In this document: positions 52,326 to 61,243 of the stretch, piece by piece
Position numbering within the stretch: position 1 is the first letter of the stretch
Layout: each line of letters starts with the position of its first letter
NCBI GenBank assembly: GCA_029258955.1
Contig: JAPDJT010000003.1
Location: 1-61,270 of the forward strand
Reading direction: 5' to 3'
Length of the DNA: 61,270 bases
From: Thermoplasmatota archaeon
Lineage (GTDB): Archaea > Thermoplasmatota > E2 > UBA202 > JdFR-43
Notes under the pieces: model-generated
The model's input: the letters and a program-made list of their open reading frames with translations, nothing else
Databases searched by the model: none
Told to the model about the DNA's origin: nothing
Program-made: the position numbers and the translations under genes

Positions 52326-53180
52326 TTGATTATAGCAGTTGCAAGCGGAAAAGGAGGAACTGGAAAGACAACAGTTTCTGTAAATCTTGCATTAAGCTTG
52401 GAGAAGGTTCAATTAGTTGACTGTGATGTAGAAGAACCTAATGTTCATATTTTTTTAAAACCTAAAATATCTGAGACCTATCCTGTAAAAACTGTAGTTC
52501 CAGAAATAGATAAAAATAAATGTACATACTGTAGAAAATGCAGTGAAATCTGTGCTTACAATGCCTTATCTGTGATTAAATTCGGAGATGATGAAAAACC
52601 TTCAGGAGAAGTAATTTTTTTTTCTCATTTATGTCATGGATGTGAAGGTTGCATTTTGCTTTGTCCTGAAGAAGCTATAAAAAGAGGAGAAAGAGAAATA
52701 GGATTAGTAAGAATTGGAGAAAAGGAAAATATTCGCTTTATTGAAGGAAAACTCAATGTTTCTGAAGTTTTAGCACCAAAGGTTATTGAAACTGCTAAGT
52801 CTTTTATAAAAAAAAATATTCCTACTATCATTGATGCACCACCTGGGACCTCATGCCCTGTTGTTGCTTCATTAGATGGCGCTGATTTTTGTATTTTAGT
52901 TACTGAACCGACACCATTTGGACTTCATGACCTTGAAATAGCTTATGAAGTTACTAAAGTCCTTAAAATACCTTCTGGAGTAGTCATAAATAAGTCTGAA
53001 GATGATAGTTTAATTGAGAAGTTTTGTCAAAAAAACAAAATACCTATTTTAATGAAAATACCTTTTGATAAAAAAATAGCTGAAACTTATTCTAAAGGAA
53101 TATCTTTAGTAGAAGCTTTTCCAGAATATAAAGAAAAATTTTTAAATCTTTTTGAAAAAATTAAAGAACAGCTTAAATGA
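52326..53180 (+). CDS. MinD-superfamily ATPase with inserted ferredoxin domain, first copy
   Basis: 284 aa with TTG start. Deviant Walker A SGKGGTGKTTVSVNLA is at residues 7-22. An 8-cysteine ferredoxin insert (about 60-120) has CTYCRKCSEIC and CHGCEGCILLC for two 4Fe-4S clusters. DAPPGTSCP is the Walker B region. It should couple ATP use to electron or cluster transfer. Its stop overlaps the second copy by 4 nt. Confidence 0.9.
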   Translation: MIIAVASGKGGTGKTTVSVNLALSLEKVQLVDCDVEEPNVHIFLKPKISETYPVKTVVPEIDKNKCTYCRKCSEICAYNALSVIKFGDDEKPSGEVIFFSHLCHGCEGCILLCPEEAIKRGEREIGLVRIGEKENIRFIEGKLNVSEVLAPKVIETAKSFIKKNIPTIIDAPPGTSCPVVASLDGADFCILVTEPTPFGLHDLEIAYEVTKVLKIPSGVVINKSEDDSLIEKFCQKNKIPILMKIPFDKKIAETYSKGISLVEAFPEYKEKFLNLFEKIKEQLK

Positions 53181-54052
53181 AACAAATTTTGATTATTAGT
53201 GGAAAAGGAGGAACAGGAAAAACAGTTATTTCTGGTTGTTTAGCTGTTTTATTAAAAAATAAAATTATAGTAGATGCTGATGTTGATGCAGCAAACTTAC
53301 ATCTTCTTCTTCATCCAAAAATTAAGGAAAGTTATGATTTTGTAGGAGGAAAACTTGCAAGAATTGATAAAGAGAAATGTTCTGGATGTGGAACTTGTAT
53401 AGAAATTTGTAAATTTTCTGCAATTTCAGAAGATTTTGAAATTGATCCTCTTTTTTGTGAAGGGTGCACCATTTGTAGTTATTTTTGTCCTGAATCTGCT
53501 ATAATTTTGGAAGATAGAATTTCTGGAAAATATTTTATTTCTGAAACAAAATATGGTTCTTTAGTTCATGCAAGGCTTGGAATTGCTCAAGAAAATTCAG
53601 GAAAATTGGTAGCAAAATTAAGGGAAATAGCAAAAGATATTGCAGAAAAGGAAAAAAAAGATTTTATAGTTATTGATGGTCCACCTGGAGTAGGATGTCC
53701 TGTTATGGCAAGTATGACAGGTGTAGATTTAGTTATTGCAGTAACTGAACCTACACTTTCTGGACTTCATGACTTAGAAAGAATTTTAGAACTTGCTAAT
53801 CATTTTAAAATACCAGTTAAAGTAATTATAAATAAGTTTGACCTTAATCCAGAAATGAGTTCAAAGATAGAGTCAAATTTAAAACAAAAAAATATAGATG
53901 TTATAGGAAAAATACCATTTTCAGAAGAAATAATAAATTCTGTAAAAAACCAAATTCCTTTTTTAGAGTATGCTAAAATGTTTAATAAAAATAGAGATAT
54001 TGCTGAACTTATAGAAAAAATTTTAAACAATGCCTTATATTCAACCCTTTGA
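53177..54052 (+). CDS. MinD-superfamily ATPase with inserted ferredoxin domain, second copy
   Basis: 291 aa. Walker A is SGKGGTGKTVISGCLA; the ferredoxin insert has CSGCGTCIEIC and CEGCTICSYFC; DGPPGVGCPVMAS is the Walker B region. It is a paralogue of the upstream copy and probably forms a heterodimer with it, as inferred for the DVU2103/2104 pair of Desulfovibrio. It overlaps the radical SAM gene by 23 nt. Confidence 0.9.
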   Translation: MKQILIISGKGGTGKTVISGCLAVLLKNKIIVDADVDAANLHLLLHPKIKESYDFVGGKLARIDKEKCSGCGTCIEICKFSAISEDFEIDPLFCEGCTICSYFCPESAIILEDRISGKYFISETKYGSLVHARLGIAQENSGKLVAKLREIAKDIAEKEKKDFIVIDGPPGVGCPVMASMTGVDLVIAVTEPTLSGLHDLERILELANHFKIPVKVIINKFDLNPEMSSKIESNLKQKNIDVIGKIPFSEEIINSVKNQIPFLEYAKMFNKNRDIAELIEKILNNALYSTL

Positions 54053-54881
54053 TCCATGGAAATCCTCCCTTTGCACCTGCCCTCCTAAATACAGCTTAAA
54101 TCCTTATACTGGATGTGGGCATCGTTGCCTATATTGTTATGCTACAAGTTTCATAAAAAATTTCTATAAACCAAGACCTAAAAAAAACTTTTTAAAAATT
54201 GTAGAAAGGGAACTTAAAAAACTTCCAAAAAATAGTCTTATTTCTCTTTCCAACTCTTCCGATCCTTATCAACCTCTGGAAAGCACTTACAAGTATACAA
54301 GAAAATTCCTGGAACTTTTGGTAGAAAAAAACTACAGGATCTTAATTATTACAAAATCAGATCTTATTCTAAGAGATCTGGATCTTTTAAAAAACCTTGG
54401 ATGTGCAGTAAGTATCACCATTACTTCAAAAAACCTTTCTTCTAAACTTGAACCAGGAGCACCAAGTTACGAAAGAAGAATAAATGCAATAAAAAGTCTT
54501 TATAAAGCTAATATTCCTGTTTCAGTAAGGCTTGATCCTGTTATACCAGGGCTAAATGAAAAAGAAACACTTGAAATTCTTGATGAAGTGGCTCCTTTTG
54601 TAAAACACATAACTGCAAGCACCTATAAAGCTAAACCAGATTCTTTAAAAAGATTGTTTGATTTCTTCCCAGAAAAAAGGGCTTTCTGGGAGAAGCTTTA
54701 TTTAAAAGAAGGAAAACGGCTTGGAAATGCAATCTACTTGAAAGATAAAATAAGATATGAGTTGATTAATCCTCTTTATAAAAAGGCAAAAGAATACAAA
54801 ATCTCTTTTGCAACCTGTAGAGAAGCCTTAAAAATGTTTGAAAATCCTGGAAAATGTGATGGAAGCTTTTTAATTCCTTAA
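54030..54881 (+). CDS. Radical SAM protein (SplB-like / Rv2578c-like)
   Basis: 283 aa. The cluster motif is C29-x3-C33-x2-C36 in GCGHRCLYCYAT. NSSDPYQPLE and SVRLDPVIPG are typical of the spore-photoproduct-lyase-like group with unknown substrate. Two extra cysteines near the start (CTC, 15 and 17) are unusual. It overlaps the MinD gene, so it is co-translated with the cluster, but its membership in the system is inference. Confidence 0.82.
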   Translation: MPYIQPFDPWKSSLCTCPPKYSLNPYTGCGHRCLYCYATSFIKNFYKPRPKKNFLKIVERELKKLPKNSLISLSNSSDPYQPLESTYKYTRKFLELLVEKNYRILIITKSDLILRDLDLLKNLGCAVSITITSKNLSSKLEPGAPSYERRINAIKSLYKANIPVSVRLDPVIPGLNEKETLEILDEVAPFVKHITASTYKAKPDSLKRLFDFFPEKRAFWEKLYLKEGKRLGNAIYLKDKIRYELINPLYKKAKEYKISFATCREALKMFENPGKCDGSFLIP

Positions 54882-54886
54882 ATTAT

Positions 54887-56347
54887 TTAAAACAATTTCG
54901 CTTTTTTACTTTGAGCGAGTTTTTTAATCATTTCATAAGTATCGAATTCTGGTGCTAAAGAATCATAGGTTTTTAACTTTCCAAAAGATAAAATCTTTGC
55001 ATCCTGTCCCATAAAGCCACCGTGAACTGGATATACAAAGATTATTCCCTTTTTTGAAAAAAATTCATCGGCAATTTTTAAAAATTCTTTTTGTTCCTCC
55101 TTGCTCAACTCCTGAGAGAAAACCCCCAAAGGTGTGTTTGTGGTTCCACCCCAATCAATCATTGCTAAAATTTTTGCTTTTGGAAGCCTTTCTTTTATTT
55201 TTGAAACAATCTCATCCCATCTTTCCTCATTTAAGGTAAGATTTCTCACCTCTTCTATTGTTGGAGTAATAATAACAAAGTCTAAATCTGGTTTATAATC
55301 AGGAAAATCAGTAAAAGTTCCAAAACTGCAAAGATAAATATATTTTCCTTTTTTATATCCATACATGCGGATTTCTTTTATTAAATAACCAATTGTTTTC
55401 AAACTTTCCTTTACTGCTTTATGTTTAGGGTTTTTAGTTATTTTTGCTAAAAATCTTGGTTGGGCAAAAAGCATATCCAAAAATAATCCATTAACTCCGG
55501 CATCAATCTGCCTTTTTGCCCAACTTAAATAAAGCTTTTGAAATTCTCTGTTTGTAACATCTGGAAAATATCCGTATCTACCTGTTCCTCTTTTTTGAGC
55601 TAATCTTTGAAATCTTTCCTTTGAGAAATTAATTCCCCATTTTTGAGGATCTAAAGCCATCTGCCAGGTTTCTCTTTGAGAATAAATTTTTCCTGTTATT
55701 GGATTTCTTTCTTTAAAATTAATTCTTTGGGTAGGAATTGCTCCAAACCAATACTTAATTTCTGGCAAATCTTTTTTAAGCTTCCTTAAAGTTTCTTCAA
55801 GCTGCTGATAGGTATGTCCTGCCTGATATATGGGAGTATTTGAAGGAAAAGACTCAAGAATCAGAGTCCATCTCCACCAGATTCTAAAAACTAAATCAGG
55901 GTTGGTCTCTTTTAAAATCTTTACTAAATCCTTATAAGTTCTTATTTTTGAGGAATGATAAATACCATCTGTTATTCTTTCATAAAGGATCGCAACTTTT
56001 ATTTGAGAAAGATTTTGTATTTTCTCGATAAGCTTGATCTCCAAAATCTCAATCGGTTTCCCCCACATTTGAATTGTGACAATCTTTTTTGGTCTTGCTT
56101 TAAACCAAACTCTTAATCCATCCTTTTTAAACTCCTCTGGCAAGTTTACAGGCAGATATTTTCCTCCTTTATCTGTGATAATTCCGTAAAATCCGCCTTC
56201 TAACCAAATATATTTTATTGTGCCAATTTCGATTATGGTTTTTTCTTGAGATTTCCAACCTATTAGAAATACAGAGAAAAGAAATATCCCTAAAATTCTG
56301 ATTATAATCTGAAATCTATTCTTATTCTTGTTCACCTCAAAATTCAC
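54887..56347 (-). CDS. Secreted or membrane-anchored TIM-barrel-like protein, putative glycoside hydrolase
   Basis: 486 aa; start GTG at 56347, with another GTG at 56335. A hydrophobic N-terminal segment (about 14-30) is a signal or anchor. The barrel-like stretches include VNGLFLDMLFAQPR, IYLCSFGTF, LDFVIITPTIEE and ILAMIDWGGTT, each ending in acidic residues like the active-site strands of glycoside hydrolases. I do not recognise the family with certainty. It is convergent with the radical SAM gene (5 nt apart). Confidence 0.45.
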   Translation of the reverse strand: MNFEVNKNKNRFQIIIRILGIFLFSVFLIGWKSQEKTIIEIGTIKYIWLEGGFYGIITDKGGKYLPVNLPEEFKKDGLRVWFKARPKKIVTIQMWGKPIEILEIKLIEKIQNLSQIKVAILYERITDGIYHSSKIRTYKDLVKILKETNPDLVFRIWWRWTLILESFPSNTPIYQAGHTYQQLEETLRKLKKDLPEIKYWFGAIPTQRINFKERNPITGKIYSQRETWQMALDPQKWGINFSKERFQRLAQKRGTGRYGYFPDVTNREFQKLYLSWAKRQIDAGVNGLFLDMLFAQPRFLAKITKNPKHKAVKESLKTIGYLIKEIRMYGYKKGKYIYLCSFGTFTDFPDYKPDLDFVIITPTIEEVRNLTLNEERWDEIVSKIKERLPKAKILAMIDWGGTTNTPLGVFSQELSKEEQKEFLKIADEFFSKKGIIFVYPVHGGFMGQDAKILSFGKLKTYDSLAPEFDTYEMIKKLAQSKKAKLF

Positions 56348-56390
56348 TATAGCACTACAATATTAACTGTTAAAGTTTTGTTAGTAGTTT

Positions 56391-56909
56391 TTATTTTCTT
56401 ATTTTTAATTTTTCTAAGATAGCTCGCAATTTTACTCTTTTTTGTTTAATAATTCCAGCTATTAGATTTATTCTCGGAACTCTTTTCATATAATCTCTAT
56501 ATGCATCGCCAAATTTTTCTATATTTTCTTTTTCTTCTTTTATTATTGCAAAACATAGTAGAAGAATTAAGATTATACCAACAATCAAGCTAATCCAGTG
56601 TTGTGAAATAATAATCAATGCAAAAATTATTAATATATGTCCCAAAAATTCAGGATGGCGAACAAAAGCATATATTCCACTTTCAACAAAAGTTTCTTTG
56701 TTAATATCCTTTTCTACATGCCTTTCCCTTCGTGATTTGCTTGACCATAACAGAAAAACAATTCCAAATGCCAAGATTATCCATCCTGCATATAATAATA
56801 TCACTAAATTAACAGAATTGTAAAGAAAAATGGTAGATATTATCAATACCCCATATAAAGCGATATATAATATGTGAGCAATCAAGTGACAAATACTTTT
56901 CTTATGCAT
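56391..56909 (-). CDS. Isoprenylcysteine carboxyl methyltransferase-like membrane protein
   Basis: 172 aa with about four to five membrane helices. VRHPEFLGHILI and FGDAYRDYMKRVPRI are the ICMT/phospholipid methyltransferase hallmarks (R-H-P and E/D-x-Y-x-x-Y). It likely methylates a lipid or lipid-linked substrate using SAM. AGGAGG precedes the ATG. Confidence 0.78.
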   Translation of the reverse strand: MHKKSICHLIAHILYIALYGVLIISTIFLYNSVNLVILLYAGWIILAFGIVFLLWSSKSRRERHVEKDINKETFVESGIYAFVRHPEFLGHILIIFALIIISQHWISLIVGIILILLLCFAIIKEEKENIEKFGDAYRDYMKRVPRINLIAGIIKQKRVKLRAILEKLKIRK

Positions 56910-57043
56910 AATTTACATTCCTCCTGATTTTTAATTTTGCAAGCTCGAACATTTCACTCAATGTTTTGTAGTATGTGAAGCTTTGAATTTTTATATGAAG
57001 TAAGGTACAGGTAGGCACAATTATTTTCGTCATTTATTTTTTT

Positions 57044-57784
57044 TTACAAAAATTCTTTTATCAATTCATAAATTTCACTATTCTTAGGGTTATTTTTATC
57101 ATACAATACCTCAACTGGCATATCTATTGTAAATTGTTTAGTTAATTCTGAATTAGGTAACCAAGATTTAGAACTACGAAGCACACCTTTATCATCATAA
57201 AATTCGTAATAAATCTTTGCACCCCCTTTAATTTCTTTCTTTGTAACTTTACCTTTCGTTCTTGCACCGTATTTTATTAAAAATATTGTCTTTTTGGTTT
57301 TTATTAACAAATTTATTAAAACCAATAATGCAAGCCCAAAAACAAAGGCAGGAATTATCATATGGATTGCTCGCTTAATTATTGGAGCTTTATTATTAAC
57401 GATTCCGTTTATAGCAGAGTTACTCTTTAAATATCTTATTTTAATAATATCGCCAATTTGCGTTTTGTCATACACAAACTTATCGACCTCTTGTTTTCTT
57501 ACTACCAAATTATTTTAGTCATCTGTAAACTTATAATAAAGATAAGCATAACCACCCTTAAAACCAACTTCCTCTTTATTGATGACTTTAGCATTAGTTT
57601 GGATTCCTTGTTTTTCTAATAAAAAATATTTATTCGTAATCTTATATAAGCTTAATCCAGTAAAAAAAGTAAATAATAAAGCTACAATAGCAATGACGAA
57701 TAAAGAAAAAATATAAAACTTCCCATATTTACATATTAAAATATTGAAAAAACTAATTCCTTGAGATTTATTATCAATGTCCAT
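57044..57784 (-). pseudogene. DUF3592-like membrane protein interrupted by one in-frame stop
   Basis: A single frame of 247 codons runs from ATG 57784 to the stop at 57044, broken only by TAA at 57517-57515. The halves are 89 and 154 residues and read continuously across the stop (KFTDD, then NNLVVRKQEV). Each half has a membrane segment and a G-x-x-x-x-A/G-K-V-x-x-K-E ... YY-F-D-D module as in DUF3592, so the intact product would be a tandem of two. Translation could restart at TTG 57508. The base change may be a real mutation or a sequencing error. Confidence 0.55.
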
Positions 57785-57896
57785 ATTATTTAATTTTAAC
57801 TATGATATTTTTATCTGCCAAATATTATTTAGTTAATGTTCCAAAAATATGTGAAGTTTGCTGAAACAAATTTGGGAAAGTGATAAGCGCGATATT

Positions 57897-60800
57897 TTAC
57901 CTCGTGTTATTTGAAGTTGTATCAATATCTTTCATACTATCGAAATTGGAAGCAAAAAACCTGCTTGGAGTAATTCCTAATTTATTAAGCATATGCAATA
58001 CAGGCTCCATAGCTGCATCTGGATCGCGATAAAAATCACTGCCCCAGATTCTACAGATTGTCCATCCCATCCTTTCAAGCTGTCTTTGCCTAATTTGATC
58101 TTCCCACCATTTTTCTGGAGGATGCCATCTATCACCATCACATTCTATACCAAGTCGTGAATTAGTGCCTTCTACAACTAAATCTATCCGATAGTGACCA
58201 ACCTTAACTTGGGGAGTAACACGATATCCTCTACTTGTAAGCCAATGATAAACTTTTTCTTCAAATGGAGACTCAAATTTTGTATCTACTTTTTTCTCTA
58301 TTTCTATCTCATCAGGTAATGTTTTATTTTGGATATAATAAAGTAGTTGATATCGTAAATCATTAGGTTTTAAATTTTCAAGTTTTATAGAATGAAAAAG
58401 AATTAATTTCTCTCTTGCCCTACTAACTGCTACGTTGAAACGTTGCCTATATCGTTTGATATCATAGGATAATGTAGTTAGTCTTTTTTCATCATTAGCT
58501 CCTACTACCATTGATAAAAGTATTATATCCCTTTCATCTCCTTGAAAGTCATAAGAATCTCCTACACGAAATTTGTATTCTTCTTGTTGTTCAGGTGTGA
58601 TATATTCGCCAATAATATTAAAAATATACCTTGCTTGATCTTTTCCTAAAAGAGAAATTACCCCAATACTTTTGCCCTTATACTTTGGATCATTTACTAT
58701 TTGTCTAACTCTTTCACATATTGCTCTAGCTTCTGGTTTATTAACATCTGCTCTCCCTTCACGGTATCCTCCTTCTACAAAAACACTTTCGAGAACCGGC
58801 TCTAGACGTTCATTTGATGGAGGATTACGCAAAGGAAGAATTTCTCCATGATAGCAAAGCTTATTACTGAACTCGATTATTTCAGGGACACAGCGAAAAT
58901 GTTCCTTTAACATTAACATCCCTTGACCACTAAAAACAATATTAGCCAAATCGTATAGACTTGTCTCCAGATCAAAATAATCTTTGTTAGGAATCTCACT
59001 TAAATACATTTTAATAAGCTTTTGAATTTCTTCTCGATTAATTCCAACTCCTTCCGGGCTAATTTGTTCTGGATCACCAACAATGATAGCTTTTTTACCT
59101 CTGGCTAAAGCAAGCAAAGCACGTATATCACATTGACTCGCTTCATCTATAATGATAACATCAAAGCTACCAAATTCTGAGGGAATTGTTTCTGACACCC
59201 TATATAATGGCATAATCCATACAGGAACAGCATCTTTTGCTTTCTTCATTTCTTTTTGAACCAACTTTTCTTTCTGCCATGTGTACTTGCCTTTCCCTTT
59301 ACCAAGTTTCTTAACAGCAAGATACCACCTTTTTAAAGCCATCAACTGAGCTTCGGTTAAACTCTGTGTTAAACTAAGTTTTACTTTAGCTAATACAAGC
59401 TCTCTTTTTGTTCGTTTTATTTCATCCATAAGTTGATTTTGTCTTTTTTCTAATTTATAAATTTCTTTAGTGCCGTTAGAAATATCTTGGATATATTTCC
59501 TAAGTGCTTGAAACCACCATGATCTACGCCAATAAGGAGGACAAAGTTCTTCTTCGGAAATATTTTTCTCTATCCATTTCTCTGCCCATTTTGGAGCTTG
59601 TTTAGATAACTTATTAATCAACTCTTTAAATCGATTATATTGAGGTTTAATTGATTCTAAATTTTTCACCCGCAAATATGCCTTTTCCCAATTTTTAATA
59701 TTTTCTTTATTATAAATGTCTTCAAGATATTCTAATAACTCTTTTACTATTGGATGAGGCTTTCCTTTAGCGATAATCCTTTGCAAATTGTTTTTCAGTT
59801 TTTCTCTTAAATACTTCGAACTTTGAAAGTTTTTTATTTCCTTTCTTAATTTAAGTGCATTATATATTTTCTCAAGAGAAGCATCAGTTACTATCTTATC
59901 AGCATTTACAATTAAAGAACTAAGAATTTGCCGAGTTTTTGGTAAGTAAATTGTTTCATAATTAAGAAGGGCATCCAATTTTTTGATTAAAAATAACAAT
60001 TCTTTAGCATCTTGCTCTGGCGTTTCATTTTTAGATAACTGAGGAGCATTGATATTTTTGGCGAAGTTATTCCATCGAAGTTTAAGTTCTTTAATAATTG
60101 TTAAAAACCGAATATAATTTAAAATAGCTTCCCATTCTTCTATAGAATCAGGAGACTTACCATTTATAAGTATAGATTTTAAAATTGCTTTCTTTTTCCT
60201 ATTAAATTCCAAGAAACGAAAAATTCTCTTCCCTTTTTTTAAACAATCTAAAGCCTGTTCAACATAAGTTTTTTGCTCTTCTAAACTAAAAGTTTCTGGT
60301 AAAGTAATAACTTGAAGAGGATCTATGGTCTGATAAAGTTTGGTTAATTCATTAGTTTTAGTATTAAGCTTTTCAATGGCTTGTTTTATCTTGTTTATTT
60401 CTAAAGTCCCTTTTCGAAATTCTGATAATAATGAATATTGCCAATTTTCAGTAATTAACTTATAAGTATTTAATGTATCTTTCAAAACTTTAAGCGCTTC
60501 ATCAAAAAGTTTTTCATCTTCATTTTTAAAAATCAGTGTTGGTATATATTCTTTTATTGTTTTTTCAATCTGAGAAATTCTTTGATAATCTTCTGCTATT
60601 TTTTGAAATCCTATCCCATCAACCAATTCATTTGCGCTTGGTAAATCATAAGATAAATCGCTTAGATATTCGAGTAATTGATTTCGTAAAGTTTTAAGCT
60701 CTTCAATTTCTTCAGTAGAAAGTGGAGGATTAACTATTATATGAACAATTTCTTTCTTTTCAAAATTTTTAATTGTTATCTCGTATTCTGGACTATCTAC

Positions 60801-61082
60801 AAACCAAATATGATTTTTTTCTTCTTCTTTTATTTTTTCTATAATGTCAGCAGGAAGAAATTCTTCATCATCGAATTTAATATATCTATATTGTGTAAGA
60901 GATAATTCTTTTATTCTCCTTTCAATTTTTGTTAATTCTTCACGAAGCCAGTCAAGTTTATCTTCTAAATTTCGAAGCTTATCTTCAAAATCTCCTAGAA
61001 CCTTGTCAAGTTTAGATAAGTCAATATTTGTGCTAGCTAAGGTGTCAACTATAGTTTTCCTTAAGTTACTTCTCCCCGTCAT
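57897..61082 (-). CDS. SF1 helicase-like protein with C-terminal MTES_1575-type nuclease domain; Walker A missing
   Basis: 1061 aa. Residues 1-620 are mainly helical and coiled coil. Motif II DVIIIDEASQCD and motif III AIIVGDPEQISP lie at about 638-670, motif V GDSYDFQGDERDI near 850, and motif VI RFNVAVSRARE near 885. A PD-(D/E)xK-type domain (about 938-1050) has IDLVVEG and LGIECDGDRWH. No GxxGxGKS/T motif I is present; at the start an M-T-G-R-S-N segment stands where it would be expected. The gene is probably 5'-truncated and its ATPase inactive. Such proteins occur in defence islands. Confidence 0.75.
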   Translation of the reverse strand: MTGRSNLRKTIVDTLASTNIDLSKLDKVLGDFEDKLRNLEDKLDWLREELTKIERRIKELSLTQYRYIKFDDEEFLPADIIEKIKEEEKNHIWFVDSPEYEITIKNFEKKEIVHIIVNPPLSTEEIEELKTLRNQLLEYLSDLSYDLPSANELVDGIGFQKIAEDYQRISQIEKTIKEYIPTLIFKNEDEKLFDEALKVLKDTLNTYKLITENWQYSLLSEFRKGTLEINKIKQAIEKLNTKTNELTKLYQTIDPLQVITLPETFSLEEQKTYVEQALDCLKKGKRIFRFLEFNRKKKAILKSILINGKSPDSIEEWEAILNYIRFLTIIKELKLRWNNFAKNINAPQLSKNETPEQDAKELLFLIKKLDALLNYETIYLPKTRQILSSLIVNADKIVTDASLEKIYNALKLRKEIKNFQSSKYLREKLKNNLQRIIAKGKPHPIVKELLEYLEDIYNKENIKNWEKAYLRVKNLESIKPQYNRFKELINKLSKQAPKWAEKWIEKNISEEELCPPYWRRSWWFQALRKYIQDISNGTKEIYKLEKRQNQLMDEIKRTKRELVLAKVKLSLTQSLTEAQLMALKRWYLAVKKLGKGKGKYTWQKEKLVQKEMKKAKDAVPVWIMPLYRVSETIPSEFGSFDVIIIDEASQCDIRALLALARGKKAIIVGDPEQISPEGVGINREEIQKLIKMYLSEIPNKDYFDLETSLYDLANIVFSGQGMLMLKEHFRCVPEIIEFSNKLCYHGEILPLRNPPSNERLEPVLESVFVEGGYREGRADVNKPEARAICERVRQIVNDPKYKGKSIGVISLLGKDQARYIFNIIGEYITPEQQEEYKFRVGDSYDFQGDERDIILLSMVVGANDEKRLTTLSYDIKRYRQRFNVAVSRAREKLILFHSIKLENLKPNDLRYQLLYYIQNKTLPDEIEIEKKVDTKFESPFEEKVYHWLTSRGYRVTPQVKVGHYRIDLVVEGTNSRLGIECDGDRWHPPEKWWEDQIRQRQLERMGWTICRIWGSDFYRDPDAAMEPVLHMLNKLGITPSRFFASNFDSMKDIDTTSNNTR

Positions 61083-61212
61083 AACTAGTAACCCCTGTAA
61101 TGCTTAGTTGAGCTTAACTCACTATTTAAGAATGATAAAAGTAGTTTTTAAATCTTTCTCTTTTTGTATAAAAATAATTTTAAAGTAAGATTTATATAGC
61201 GGATAAATCCTA

Positions 61213-61226
61213 TTTTCTTAAGAAAA
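61213..61226. promoter_or_regulatory. Perfect 14-bp palindrome, possible operator
   Basis: TTTTCTTAAGAAAA is self-complementary and lies just before the GGAGG site of the gene at the window edge. A nearby GGATAAATCC is also close to symmetric. A regulator-binding role is inference from position; in DNA this AT-rich a chance palindrome is possible. Confidence 0.3.
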
Positions 61227-61243
61227 CGGAGGTTGTTGAGCAT

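Noticed and set aside
60844-61107. 87-residue plus-strand frame opposite the helicase start
   Set aside because: Ser/Leu-rich antisense of the coiled-coil region; no ribosome binding site.
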